Assembly: GCF_002917925.1 (NCBI RefSeq)
Contig: NZ_PPFE01000006.1
Location: 118,501 to 182,500 of the forward strand
Length of the DNA: 64,000 bases
Source: Roseovarius confluentis
Lineage (GTDB): Bacteria > Pseudomonadota > Alphaproteobacteria > Rhodobacterales > Rhodobacteraceae
Direction of reading: 5' to 3'
Of the stretch, positions 45,516 through 54,561 are shown in pieces (the first letter of the stretch is position 1; the number at the start of each line of letters is the position of its first letter). The translations under genes were made by a program, and so were the position numbers. Below the pieces are notes generated by a model. That model saw only the letters and a program-made list of their open reading frames with translations. It did not search any database and had not been told where the DNA came from.

Positions 45516-46466
45516 TCAGGCGGCGCAAAGTCGGGCGCGGTTCTGCCAGAGCAAGTCTGCCTGCCGCACCGGATTGGCATGGCCAAGCGTATCGAGGGCG
45601 AGGGCGGTGGTGGTGACAACGAGGTCGGTCTCAAAAGGCGGGCGGCGGCGGCCCTGCCAGAGGTCGCACAACGCAAGGTCGCCTTCGGCATTGAGCTTGC
45701 GGGTTTCATCGCGCAACGCAGGCCGCGTTTCCTGCCAGGGGCGCCCTTGCCGAAGCCCGAAAGCGGCAATGTCCTTGGCCGGATTGCTCTCGAATTCTCC
45801 ACCGGCCCCCTTGATGATGCTCAATGCCTGCCAGCCGAGATGTATCGCGGCGTCCGCCTGAAGCTGGCGGTAGGAGGGGTGAAAAACGCCCTGAACGCTG
45901 GCCGCGGCGCGGGCGGGGTTGAGCATCCGGCAAACCGTATTGACGCAGGAGCGCAGACCTAGAACGTCCCGGAGGTTCAGAAGGCGAAACAGGCCCGGAT
46001 GAAGGGAGTCCAGCGGCATGTAGGCAATGCGATCACGGTCCAGCAGGCGGGCGGCCTCCTCCGGGTCCTTTGCGAGACCGATACCCGCCTCTGCCAGTCC
46101 GTCACGCACCTTTCTGTCCGGCCCGTTCCAGCCATGCAGCAAGATCCGATGCCCCGCATCCGCCACAAGGCGCGCAGACAGCAGGAACCAAGGCTGGCCC
46201 CGTGTCCGTCCGGCGGCATAGCTTGGCCAGTCGAGATCGACAGGCGGCAATGCAAGCGCAGAGCTGGCCGCCGCCTCGGCAAAGCCTGCGATTTCCTCCG
46301 CGGTCTCCCCTTTCATGCGCAAGAGCATAAGCAGGGCACCCACTGCTTCCGGCGCAGCATCACCAGACAGCATGAGCGTCATGGCCTCACGCGCCTCGTC
46401 CTTTGTCAGGCTGCGTGCGCGGCCCGGGCCGCGCCCCAGTATGCGGACATGATCCTTGAGCGTCAC
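45516..46466 (-). CDS. TrpD2-like (YbiB-type) glycosyltransferase-family protein
   Basis: A 316-residue protein with an anthranilate phosphoribosyltransferase-like fold (AREAMTLMLSGDAAPEAVGA, then a GETAEEIAGFAEA helix) but with the catalytic glycine-rich loop replaced, as in the TrpD2/YbiB group that binds nucleic acid. Its stable place between nasA and cysG in nitrate clusters of this bacterial group is remembered, not tested. GTG at 46466 overlaps the nasA stop (GTGA), fixing the start. Function is unknown. Confidence 0.72.
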   Translation of the reverse strand: MTLKDHVRILGRGPGRARSLTKDEAREAMTLMLSGDAAPEAVGALLMLLRMKGETAEEIAGFAEAAASSALALPPVDLDWPSYAAGRTRGQPWFLLSARLVADAGHRILLHGWNGPDRKVRDGLAEAGIGLAKDPEEAARLLDRDRIAYMPLDSLHPGLFRLLNLRDVLGLRSCVNTVCRMLNPARAAASVQGVFHPSYRQLQADAAIHLGWQALSIIKGAGGEFESNPAKDIAAFGLRQGRPWQETRPALRDETRKLNAEGDLALCDLWQGRRRPPFETDLVVTTTALALDTLGHANPVRQADLLWQNRARLCAA

Positions 46467-49093
46467 TCGGCGGCCTCCCTTGCGGTCAGACCTTGCAAAA
46501 GCTCTGCGATCTCGGGGCGGCAGGAGCCACAGTTCGTCCCGGCGCGAAGAACTTCGCCGATGGCCTCGACACTGAGCGCGCCCTGGGTTTCGACAGCGTC
46601 CAGGATCGTGTTGACGCCGACACCGAAGCACGAACAGATCACCGGCCCCGGATTGGGAACATCGGCGGGCGGGCGACCGGTCAGGGCCTCATGCGCTTCG
46701 GTCCCCGGTAGCGTCGCGAGATAATCGCGCATCACCGCAACAGGCGTGGACGCGACAAAAAGTGCTCCGATGATCCTGGAATCTTCGTGCAGCACGACTC
46801 GGGCAATCCCGCGGGCCGCATCGGTCATGGTGGATGCGACCGCCTCGCGTGCCGCGAAGAGGCGGCGCGCCTCGGCCTCCCAGTCTTGCACGGGATGCGA
46901 TCCGGCCAGTTCCGCGCGATATCCCGCTTGGGCGCGGCTTTGTGCCCAGTACTCACACTGAAGCACCATGGGCGCCGCGGAAACGGCGAACCCGTACCAA
47001 GCCGCGTTGAGGCGCGAGACGGCGACGACGCTCGCCTTGCTTTCCGGTTGCCCGGAGACAGGGTCCGTGGCGGCAGCGACAAGGGCATCGATCCGGGCGC
47101 AAGGTGCGGTTTCGCCCGTCCAGTGCATCGGCGCGAAAACCTGACCTGGTAAGACGGCATCGGTGATCCGCGCCCGCAGGATGGCATTCCCCGTGGGACT
47201 CGTGACCGTAGCAAGATCAGCGGCCGAGATGCCAAGGCGCGCGGCATCGGAGGGGTGAATTTCCAGGAACGGCTCGGCAAGATGGGCCGACAGACGCGGG
47301 CTGAGCGCGGTGCGGGTCATGGTGTGCCACTGGTCCCGCACACGGCCCGTATTGAGGCGAAAGGGAAAGCGCGGTCCGGTTTTGGCCGCTGGCGGGCGCC
47401 ACGACACGGGAAGAAGGCGGGCTTTGCCATTCGGGTGATAGAACGCGCCGTCGCTGAAAAACCTCCCACCCTGCCGCGTGGCCGCAATCGGCCAACGCTG
47501 CGGCTCCAGCCGGTCATAGGCACGGTCGCTCATGTCGGACAGGCCCGAGATGTCGAAATCACGGCCAAACCGACCGGCGATACCCGAAAGCGTGGCATAT
47601 TCGCGGAAAATCTCTGCCGGGCTGGCGTAGTCGAAGGCGCGGCTGAACCCCATCCGCTGGCCAACCTGCGCGATGATCTGCCAGTCCGGGCGGGCCTCGC
47701 CCGGCGCGGGCAGGACACGGCGCTGGCGGCTGATGGTGCGGTCCGAGTTGGTGACGGTGCCATCCTTCTCGGCCCAGGCGGACGCAGGCAGGATCACATG
47801 CGCCAGGCGCGCGGTATCCGTTTGCTCGGTGATATCGCTGACCACGGTAAAATCACAGCCGGCGATGGCGTCGCGCACCGCATCGGCCTCTGGCATGGAG
47901 ACCACAGGATTGGTGTGAATGACCCAGAGCGCCTTGATCCGTCCCTCGCTCACCGCGCGGAACATATCGACGGCCTTGAGGCCCGGCGCCACCGGCATCC
48001 GGGGCGCGTCCCAGAAACAGCGCACGGCGCCGCGGTGATCTGCGTTCTCGATATCGAGGTGACAGGCCAGCATGTTGGCCAACCCGCCAACCTCCCGTCC
48101 GCCCATCGCGTTGGGTTGACCTGTGACCGAGAACGGACCGCAGCCCGCCTTGCCGATCCGCCCGGTGGCCAGGTGGCAGTTGAGGATCGCATTGACCTTG
48201 TCGGAACCGGACGTCGACTGGTTCACGCCCTGCGAATAGATCGTGACCACGCGCTCGGTACGCATCCACAGATCGCAGAACGCCGCGACCTGCTCTGCGT
48301 CCAGCCCGGTGACCGAGAGATCGGAGGTGCGCGCAGCTTCGAGCGTCGCGTCGAAACCTTCGGTCCTCGCAAGATAACCCTTGTCGAGCGCGCCGCCCTC
48401 GTAGAGCGCCGTGAATAGCTGGTTGAACAGAGCGACGTCAGAACCGGGCTGAAGCGCCAGGTGCATGTCCGCACCATCGCAACTGGCCGTGCGGCGGGGG
48501 TCGATGACGACGATCTTCGTGCCCCGCGCTTTGCGGGCGGCCAGCAGGCGCTGATAGAGAACGGGGTGGCACCAGGCGAGGTTCGAGCCGACCAGCACGA
48601 CAAGGTCGGCCTCGTCGATATCCTCGTAGGTGCCGGGCACGGTATCGGTGCCGAAGGCGCGCTTGTGCCCGGCCACCGAAGAGGCCATGCAAAGCCGGGA
48701 GTTCGTGTCGATATTGGCCGAGCCTATAAAGCCCTTCATCAGCTTGTTGGCGACATAGTAATCCTCGGTCAGCAACTGTCCCGAGACGTAAAAGGCCACG
48801 CTGTCCGGCCCATGACGCGCGATGGTGTCGCTGAATCGGTCCGCGACCAGTTGCAGCGCGTCGTCCCAGCCCGCGTCCTGCCCATTCACACGGGGGCGCA
48901 GCAGCCGGTGATCCAGCCCCACGGTCTCGGCCAGAGCCGTGCCTTTCGAACACAGCCGCCCAAGGTTGGCCGGGTGCGCGCTATCGCCCTTGACCTCCAG
49001 ACCGCCATCGCCGTCACGCCGCAGCAGAACGCCGCAGCCAACGCCGCAGTAGGGACAGGTGGACCGGGTCCAGGGCTGGTCGGCGCCATCCAT
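46463..49093 (-). CDS. nasA: assimilatory nitrate reductase catalytic subunit
   Basis: An 876-residue cytoplasmic molybdopterin enzyme reducing nitrate to nitrite. A [4Fe-4S] site is at the start (STCPYCGVGCGV then GRLCSKG), followed by the Mo-bisMGD domains, and a C-terminal BFD-like [2Fe-2S] domain (ICSCFGVGV, then NCGSC) which serves as an electron entry point. Length fits this fused form. The ATG overlaps the nirD stop. It is the key enzyme with NirBD downstream in the pathway. Confidence 0.93.
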   Translation of the reverse strand: MDGADQPWTRSTCPYCGVGCGVLLRRDGDGGLEVKGDSAHPANLGRLCSKGTALAETVGLDHRLLRPRVNGQDAGWDDALQLVADRFSDTIARHGPDSVAFYVSGQLLTEDYYVANKLMKGFIGSANIDTNSRLCMASSVAGHKRAFGTDTVPGTYEDIDEADLVVLVGSNLAWCHPVLYQRLLAARKARGTKIVVIDPRRTASCDGADMHLALQPGSDVALFNQLFTALYEGGALDKGYLARTEGFDATLEAARTSDLSVTGLDAEQVAAFCDLWMRTERVVTIYSQGVNQSTSGSDKVNAILNCHLATGRIGKAGCGPFSVTGQPNAMGGREVGGLANMLACHLDIENADHRGAVRCFWDAPRMPVAPGLKAVDMFRAVSEGRIKALWVIHTNPVVSMPEADAVRDAIAGCDFTVVSDITEQTDTARLAHVILPASAWAEKDGTVTNSDRTISRQRRVLPAPGEARPDWQIIAQVGQRMGFSRAFDYASPAEIFREYATLSGIAGRFGRDFDISGLSDMSDRAYDRLEPQRWPIAATRQGGRFFSDGAFYHPNGKARLLPVSWRPPAAKTGPRFPFRLNTGRVRDQWHTMTRTALSPRLSAHLAEPFLEIHPSDAARLGISAADLATVTSPTGNAILRARITDAVLPGQVFAPMHWTGETAPCARIDALVAAATDPVSGQPESKASVVAVSRLNAAWYGFAVSAAPMVLQCEYWAQSRAQAGYRAELAGSHPVQDWEAEARRLFAAREAVASTMTDAARGIARVVLHEDSRIIGALFVASTPVAVMRDYLATLPGTEAHEALTGRPPADVPNPGPVICSCFGVGVNTILDAVETQGALSVEAIGEVLRAGTNCGSCRPEIAELLQGLTAREAAE

Positions 49094-49422
49094 CACGCGG
49101 CGTCCCGAGCGGTCAGGCCGGAACCGTCGATCAACACGCGGCCATCCTCGACCTTCAGAGGATAGGTGGCGATTTTTCCGGTCTCTCCTCGTGCTTGCCC
49201 GGTCTCAAGATCGAAGACCCAGTTGTGCAGCGGGCAGGTGACAGACTGGCCGTGGACGATCCCCTCGGACAGCGGCCCGCCCTTGTGCGGACAGGTGTTG
49301 GACGTGGCGAACACCTCGTTGTCCGCGGTGCGGAACACGGCGATACAGCCGTGCGACGTCTTCAGCTTCCGCGCTCCGCGCAAAGGGATTTCGTCGATGG
49401 CGCAAATGTCGATCCAGCTCAT
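49093..49422 (-). CDS. nirD: nitrite reductase small subunit NirD
   Basis: A 109-residue Rieske-like protein with CPHKGGPLSEG and CPLHNWVFDLETG, the paired Cys-His motifs of NirD. It pairs with NirB in NADH-dependent assimilatory nitrite reduction to ammonium. The ATG overlaps the nirB stop by four bases (ATGA). Confidence 0.92.
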   Translation of the reverse strand: MSWIDICAIDEIPLRGARKLKTSHGCIAVFRTADNEVFATSNTCPHKGGPLSEGIVHGQSVTCPLHNWVFDLETGQARGETGKIATYPLKVEDGRVLIDGSGLTARDAA

Positions 49423-51857
49423 TCCGCGGCCTCCAGCGTGAGGTCGGCCAACGGCTGAAAGCGCTCGGCCTGCTTGGCATGGTCCGCCCAAGGATCCTTG
49501 CGGTAAATCGACTGGCTCAGTTCGAAAGCTGCGACCAGCCGGGCGCGATCGTCGGCGCTGGCCAGCGTCTCTTTGACCCAGTCCAGCCCGACTTTTGCGA
49601 CCCACTTGTAGGGCCGGTCGAGGTACTTGGCGTTCTCCCGGTAGAGCTGGATGAAGGCGGTGGTCCACTCGATCGCCTCAGCCTCGGACGCGACATCGAC
49701 CAGCCGTTCGGTTTCCTTCACGTCCATGCCGGCCGCGCCCCCGACGCCGACCTGGTAGCCGCTGTCGACGCAGATAATGCCGACATCTTTGCAGGTGGCC
49801 TCGGCGCAGTTGCGCGGACAGCCCGACACTGCCAGCTTGACCTTGTGCGGGGTCCACGCCCCCCAGAGGATTTGTTCCAGCTTGATGCCAAGGCCGGTGC
49901 TGTCCTGCGTGCCGAACCGGCAGTGATCGGTGCCGACACAGGTTTTCACCGTGCGCAGCCCCTTTGAATAGGCATGACCCGAAACCAGCCCCGCCTCGTT
50001 GAGATCGGCCCAGATGAAGGGCAGATCCTCGCCCTTTACGCCCAAAAGGTCGATCCGCTGGCCGCCCGTGACCTTGACGGTGGGCACATCGTACTTGTCG
50101 GCGGCGTCGGCGATGGCGCGCAGTTCGGCGGCGTTGGTGATGCCGCCCCACATGCGCGGCACGACGCTGAAGGTGCCATCCTTCTGGATATTGGCGTGCT
50201 TGCGCTCGTTGACGAAGCGGCTTTGCGGATCGTCACGGTATTCCAGCGGCCAGTCCGCCAGCAGGTAGAAATTGACCGCCGGACGGCAGACGTGGCAGCC
50301 GTTGCGCGTCTTCCAACCCAGTTCCTGCCAGACGGCGTCCTGGCTTTTCAGTTCCCGGCCCTTGATCAGCCGGCGCACATCCTCGTGTGTCAGATCGCAG
50401 CAGCCGCAGATGGGCTGCGCCGCGGGCGCTTGGAAGTCGTCGCCCAGCGTGACTTGCAACACCTGTTCGACCAGCCCGGTGCAGGTGCCGCAGGAGGCGC
50501 TGGCCTTGGTCTGCGCGCGGACCGCACCCAGATCGGTCGCGCCGCCCGCGATGGCGTCGGTGATGGTGCCCTTGCAAATGCCGTTGCAGCCACAGATTTC
50601 CGCGTCACGCGGCAATGCTGCAACGGCTGAGAGAGGGTCCGATGCGGCACCTCCCTGATAGGCGGGCCCGAAAATCAGCGTCTCGCGCATCTCCGAAATG
50701 TCCTCGCCCGACTGGATGAGGCCGAAGAACCAGTTGCTGTCGGCGGTGTCGCCGTACATCACCGCACCGATCAGCCGATCGTTTTCGATGACCAGCCGCT
50801 TGTAGATACCGCGCGCCGGGTCGCGATAGACGATGTCCTCGCGTCCCTCGCCCTCGGCAAAATCCCCGGCGCTGAAAAGGTCGCAACCCGTGACCTTGAG
50901 CTTGGTCGACAATTCCTTGGGCGTGAAAGCGGCATCGCGACCGGTCAGCGTCGCGGCGACGACCTTGGCCTGGTCGTAGAGCGGCGCGACGAGGCCGAAG
51001 ACCGCGCCATCATGTTCGATGCATTCGCCGACCGACAGGATGTTTTCATCCGACGTGATCATCTGATCATCCACGTGGATGCCGCGCCCCACGGCCAACC
51101 CGGCCTCGGCGGCCAGCGCGGTGTTGGGGCGAATGCCGACGGCCATGACCAGCAGGTCGCAGGGCAGTTCTGTGCCATCCTCAAGCACAAGCGCCTTCAC
51201 CTTGCCATCTTCGCCTACAATCTCCTTCGAATTGGACGAGACGCGCACGTCGATGCCGCGCCGCTCAAGATCCTTGCGCAGCAGGTAGCCCGCCGCCGGG
51301 TCCAGCTGGCGGTCCATCAGGTGGCCCATCAGGTGCACCACCGTGACCTCCATCCCGCGCATCCGCAGCCCCGCCGCGGCCTCCAGCCCCAGAAGGCCGC
51401 CACCGATCACCACCGCGCGGGCACCCTGAGTTGCGGAGGCATCGATCATCCGGTTGGTGTCTTCGAGGTCGCGATAGGCGATGACCCCGTCAAGGTCATG
51501 CCCCGGCAGCGGGATCATGAACGGGTTCGACCCGGTGGCGATCAACAGCTTGTCATAGTCCACCGTGCCGTTCTCACCGGTCACGGTCCTGGCGATCCGG
51601 TCGACTTCGGTCACCTTTTCGCCGAAGCGGTATGTCACGCCATGATCGGCGTACCAGGTCTCATCGTGGGTAACGATCTCCTCGTAGGATTTCTCACCCG
51701 ACAGGACCGGTGACAGCATGATGCGGTTGTAGTTGCCGCGTGGCTCGGCGTTGAAAAGCGTCACGTCCCAGCCGTCGGGATCGGCGTCGAAGAGGTGTTC
51801 GAGCGCGCGGCCCGAGGCCATCCCTGCGCCGATCACCACGAGTTTCTTGCGTGTCAT
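49419..51857 (-). CDS. nirB: NADH-dependent nitrite reductase large subunit NirB
   Basis: An 812-residue flavoprotein-sirohaem enzyme. From the N-terminus it has a Rossmann FAD region (VVIGAGMASGRALEHLF), NAD-binding (VVIGGGLLGLEAAAGL), a BFD [2Fe-2S] domain (CGCNGICKG... SCGTCTG) and the sirohaem/4Fe-4S region (TCVGTDHCRFG, SGCPRNCAEATCKD). The ATG at 51857 has AGAGGAA upstream; a longer frame is a shadow of the GAF gene. It takes electrons from NADH for the six-electron reduction of nitrite to ammonium. Confidence 0.94.
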   Translation of the reverse strand: MTRKKLVVIGAGMASGRALEHLFDADPDGWDVTLFNAEPRGNYNRIMLSPVLSGEKSYEEIVTHDETWYADHGVTYRFGEKVTEVDRIARTVTGENGTVDYDKLLIATGSNPFMIPLPGHDLDGVIAYRDLEDTNRMIDASATQGARAVVIGGGLLGLEAAAGLRMRGMEVTVVHLMGHLMDRQLDPAAGYLLRKDLERRGIDVRVSSNSKEIVGEDGKVKALVLEDGTELPCDLLVMAVGIRPNTALAAEAGLAVGRGIHVDDQMITSDENILSVGECIEHDGAVFGLVAPLYDQAKVVAATLTGRDAAFTPKELSTKLKVTGCDLFSAGDFAEGEGREDIVYRDPARGIYKRLVIENDRLIGAVMYGDTADSNWFFGLIQSGEDISEMRETLIFGPAYQGGAASDPLSAVAALPRDAEICGCNGICKGTITDAIAGGATDLGAVRAQTKASASCGTCTGLVEQVLQVTLGDDFQAPAAQPICGCCDLTHEDVRRLIKGRELKSQDAVWQELGWKTRNGCHVCRPAVNFYLLADWPLEYRDDPQSRFVNERKHANIQKDGTFSVVPRMWGGITNAAELRAIADAADKYDVPTVKVTGGQRIDLLGVKGEDLPFIWADLNEAGLVSGHAYSKGLRTVKTCVGTDHCRFGTQDSTGLGIKLEQILWGAWTPHKVKLAVSGCPRNCAEATCKDVGIICVDSGYQVGVGGAAGMDVKETERLVDVASEAEAIEWTTAFIQLYRENAKYLDRPYKWVAKVGLDWVKETLASADDRARLVAAFELSQSIYRKDPWADHAKQAERFQPLADLTLEAAE

Positions 51858-51870
51858 GGCTTGGTTCCTC

Positions 51871-52845
51871 TCAGTTGTACCAGGCGACGATGTGGGTGAG
51901 CGCCTCGCCGCGATAGACCGGCAGGCCGACGAAACTGGTGTAATCCGCCGGGAGGCCGGAGCCGCCTTGCGCCACGACCGGCAGCCCCGAGCCGAGCACT
52001 TGGCCCACAACGCCTTTCCACGCGGTGGCGGTTGGCGCCTCGTCTCGCGTGCCGTCGCCGTCATCACGCCAGAGCGGCCCTTCGCGTTCGCAGATACCGT
52101 CACCCAGGAAGGCGCGCGGATCCCGCGCGGCGCGCACATTCCAGATCTCGAAACGGCGCGCGATCGGCGTGCCGCGCGCGGAAAGAAGCGTCAGCACGCA
52201 GGGATGCTTTCCCGGAGTCGCCACCGGAAGCCCAAGCCCCGTGGTCAGCCCCGCCTTTCCCGCGGCCGAGGCGCGGATGAACTTGTAGCCAGAACCAAGG
52301 TCGCGCATCAGGATCGGCGCCTGTGCCGCCCAGACCGCACCCGGCAGGCCTTGGCCCTTGGGAAAATGCGTGTGCTGCGAGACAAACTCGAATTCTTCGG
52401 CAGCCCCGAAGTACCCGTCATCGAGCATCAGCATCCCGTTGCGGTCATCGGTCCAGACCTCGATCACGCCGACGCGCGCCTCGTCGTCACCGCACAGAAC
52501 GACCAGTACGGCCTTCAGCGTGGCGCCGGCGAAGACGGGCACGGCGACTGCGCTGGTCAGGCCGGCCTCCTTCGCCGCCTCGATACGCTGGAAATACGAC
52601 CCGTCGAATCCCTTGAGCACAACCGGCCGCGCCTCGTCCCAGGCCTTGCCGGGCAGGCCCTCGCTCTTGGCAAAGCTGGTCTTGCGCGAGGTTTCCTCGA
52701 ACGCGGCGAGCCCGTTGTAATTGCCGCCTGCCAGCACGAGGCGGTCGCCCTCGGGCACCCAGACTTCGCAGACCTGGATGAAAGTATCGGTGGCAGCTTG
52801 CGCTACGGTATCCATGGCGGGTGTCTCCGTGACGGGCGCGGTCAT
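51871..52845 (-). CDS. double-GAF-domain protein of the nitrate operon
   Basis: A 324-residue cytoplasmic protein with two internally similar GAF-like repeats: GLPGKAWDEARPVVLKGFDG followed by EAGLTSAVAVPVF, and GLPGAVWAAQAPILMRDLGS followed by KAGLTTGLGLPVA. It lacks kinase, HTH or cyclase domains. Its gene is embedded between the nitrate transporter ATPase and nirB with four-base overlap, so it most likely acts in nitrate/nitrite metabolism, perhaps as a sensor or regulator. Function not established. Confidence 0.78.
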   Translation of the reverse strand: MTAPVTETPAMDTVAQAATDTFIQVCEVWVPEGDRLVLAGGNYNGLAAFEETSRKTSFAKSEGLPGKAWDEARPVVLKGFDGSYFQRIEAAKEAGLTSAVAVPVFAGATLKAVLVVLCGDDEARVGVIEVWTDDRNGMLMLDDGYFGAAEEFEFVSQHTHFPKGQGLPGAVWAAQAPILMRDLGSGYKFIRASAAGKAGLTTGLGLPVATPGKHPCVLTLLSARGTPIARRFEIWNVRAARDPRAFLGDGICEREGPLWRDDGDGTRDEAPTATAWKGVVGQVLGSGLPVVAQGGSGLPADYTSFVGLPVYRGEALTHIVAWYN

Positions 52846-54518
52846 GCCGCGGCCTTGCGCGATGTGCCGGTTTTGGGTTTTGCGCCGTGCTCGTATTCCT
52901 CGAGGAAGTCGAGCACCTGCTGGCGGTAGCGGTAGTAATCCGGGTGCGCGAGCAGCGCCTTGCGGCTGCGCGGGCGTGGCAGATCGACCGATGTGATCCG
53001 ACCGATGGTGGCCTGCGGACCGTTGGTCATCATCACCACGCGGTCGGCCAGCAGGATCGCCTCGTCCACGTCATGGGTGACGCAGATCGCCGTGACCTTG
53101 GTGCGCGACCAGACCTCCATCAGCACTTCCTGCAATTCCCAGCGTGTCAGGCTGTCGAGCATCCCGAAGGGTTCATCGAGCAGCAGGAGCTTGGGCGACA
53201 GCGCAAAGGCGCGGGCGATGCCGACCCGCTGCTGCATCCCGTTCGACATTTCGTTTGCGGGCTTGTCCATCGCATCGGCCAGCCCGACGCGTTCGAGGTA
53301 GTATTCCACAACGTCCTGACGTTCCGACTGGCTGGCCCGGGGATAGACCTTGTCGACACCGATGGCGCAGTTCTCCCGTGCCGAGAGCCACGGGAAGAGG
53401 TTCGGCGACTGAAAGACCACCGCACGCTCGGGATCGGCCCCCTCGACGTGGCGCCCGTCAAGCTTGATTGCGCCCTTCGAGATGGCGTTGAGACCCGCCG
53501 CCATGGTCAAAACCGTCGACTTGCCACAGCCCGAATGTCCGATCAGAGAGATGAACTCGCCCCGGTCGATCTTCAGGTCGAAATCCTCGACCACGGTCAG
53601 CGGCCCCTTGGGCGTGGGATAGACCTTGTGCAACTGGCTGAAGTCGAGGAAGCGCTCGTCGATCAGACCTTTCTGGGCGTCCTTCACGACAGAGGGAAGA
53701 CCATGGATCGGGGTCACGTCAGGCAGGTTGCGCGTGCCTTCGACCTTGGCCTCGATCCCGACATCCATCAGGTACTTGGTCACCTCGGCGCGCAGGCGCT
53801 TGAACGCGTCGTCCGTGTTCATCTCCATCCGGTCGCGCGGGCGCGGGATGTTCACCGTGAACTCCTCGCCCAGCGTGCCGTCGGGATTGAGCGCGATGAT
53901 CCGGTCGGCGAGGATGATCGCCTCGTCCACGTCATTCGTGATCAGCACGCAGGTCTTTTGGTCCGTCTGCCAGATCCGCTCGATCTCGTCGGCAAGATTG
54001 GCGCGTGTCAGCGCGTCCAGCGCCGACAACGGCTCGTCCAGAAGCAGCATCTCGGGGTTCATCGCCAGCGCGCGGGCGACATTGACCCGCTGGCGCATCC
54101 CACCCGACAATTCCGCCGGGCGGCGCGTCGCGGCATGGCCGAGGCCGACCATCTCGACGTAATGCGCCACCTTCTCCGCCTTCTCCGCGCGGGACAAACC
54201 GGGAAACACCGTGTCCACCGCAAGTCCCACATTGCCGTTCACGGTCAACCACGGCATCAGCGAATAGCTCTGGAAGATCACGCCCCGCTCGGGGCCGGGC
54301 CCTGTGACGGGCGCGCCCTTGAAGCTGACGCTGCCCTTCGTCGGGTGCTCCAGCCCCGCCATAAGGTTGATCAGCGTCGTCTTGCCCGTGCCGGAAAAGC
54401 CCAGCAGCACGAGGAATTCGCCCTCCTGCACCTCCAGGTCGATATTCTTCAGCACGTGGGAAGCGTGCAGACCGGTGCCGAAACTTTGGCTGACGTGGTC
54501 GAGTTTGAGAATGCTCAT
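52842..54518 (-). CDS. tandem ABC ATPase for nitrate import (NrtCD-like)
   Basis: A 558-residue protein with two complete ABC ATPase domains. Domain 1 (~1-255): LLGFSGTGKTTLINL, LSGGMRQRVNVARAL, MLLLDEPLSALD. Domain 2 (~280-540): SLIGHSGCGKSTVLT, MSNGMQQRVGIARAF, LLLLDEPFGMLD. In cyanobacteria the nitrate ATPases NrtC and NrtD are separate proteins and NrtC has a substrate-binding-like tail. Here both nucleotide-binding domains are fused in one polypeptide and there is no binding-protein domain. It powers NrtB. Confidence 0.88.
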   Translation of the reverse strand: MSILKLDHVSQSFGTGLHASHVLKNIDLEVQEGEFLVLLGFSGTGKTTLINLMAGLEHPTKGSVSFKGAPVTGPGPERGVIFQSYSLMPWLTVNGNVGLAVDTVFPGLSRAEKAEKVAHYVEMVGLGHAATRRPAELSGGMRQRVNVARALAMNPEMLLLDEPLSALDALTRANLADEIERIWQTDQKTCVLITNDVDEAIILADRIIALNPDGTLGEEFTVNIPRPRDRMEMNTDDAFKRLRAEVTKYLMDVGIEAKVEGTRNLPDVTPIHGLPSVVKDAQKGLIDERFLDFSQLHKVYPTPKGPLTVVEDFDLKIDRGEFISLIGHSGCGKSTVLTMAAGLNAISKGAIKLDGRHVEGADPERAVVFQSPNLFPWLSARENCAIGVDKVYPRASQSERQDVVEYYLERVGLADAMDKPANEMSNGMQQRVGIARAFALSPKLLLLDEPFGMLDSLTRWELQEVLMEVWSRTKVTAICVTHDVDEAILLADRVVMMTNGPQATIGRITSVDLPRPRSRKALLAHPDYYRYRQQVLDFLEEYEHGAKPKTGTSRKAAA

Positions 54519-54561
54519 GACATTTTCCTTTTGCGCTACCGCTTCGCTGCTCGAGCGCGGG

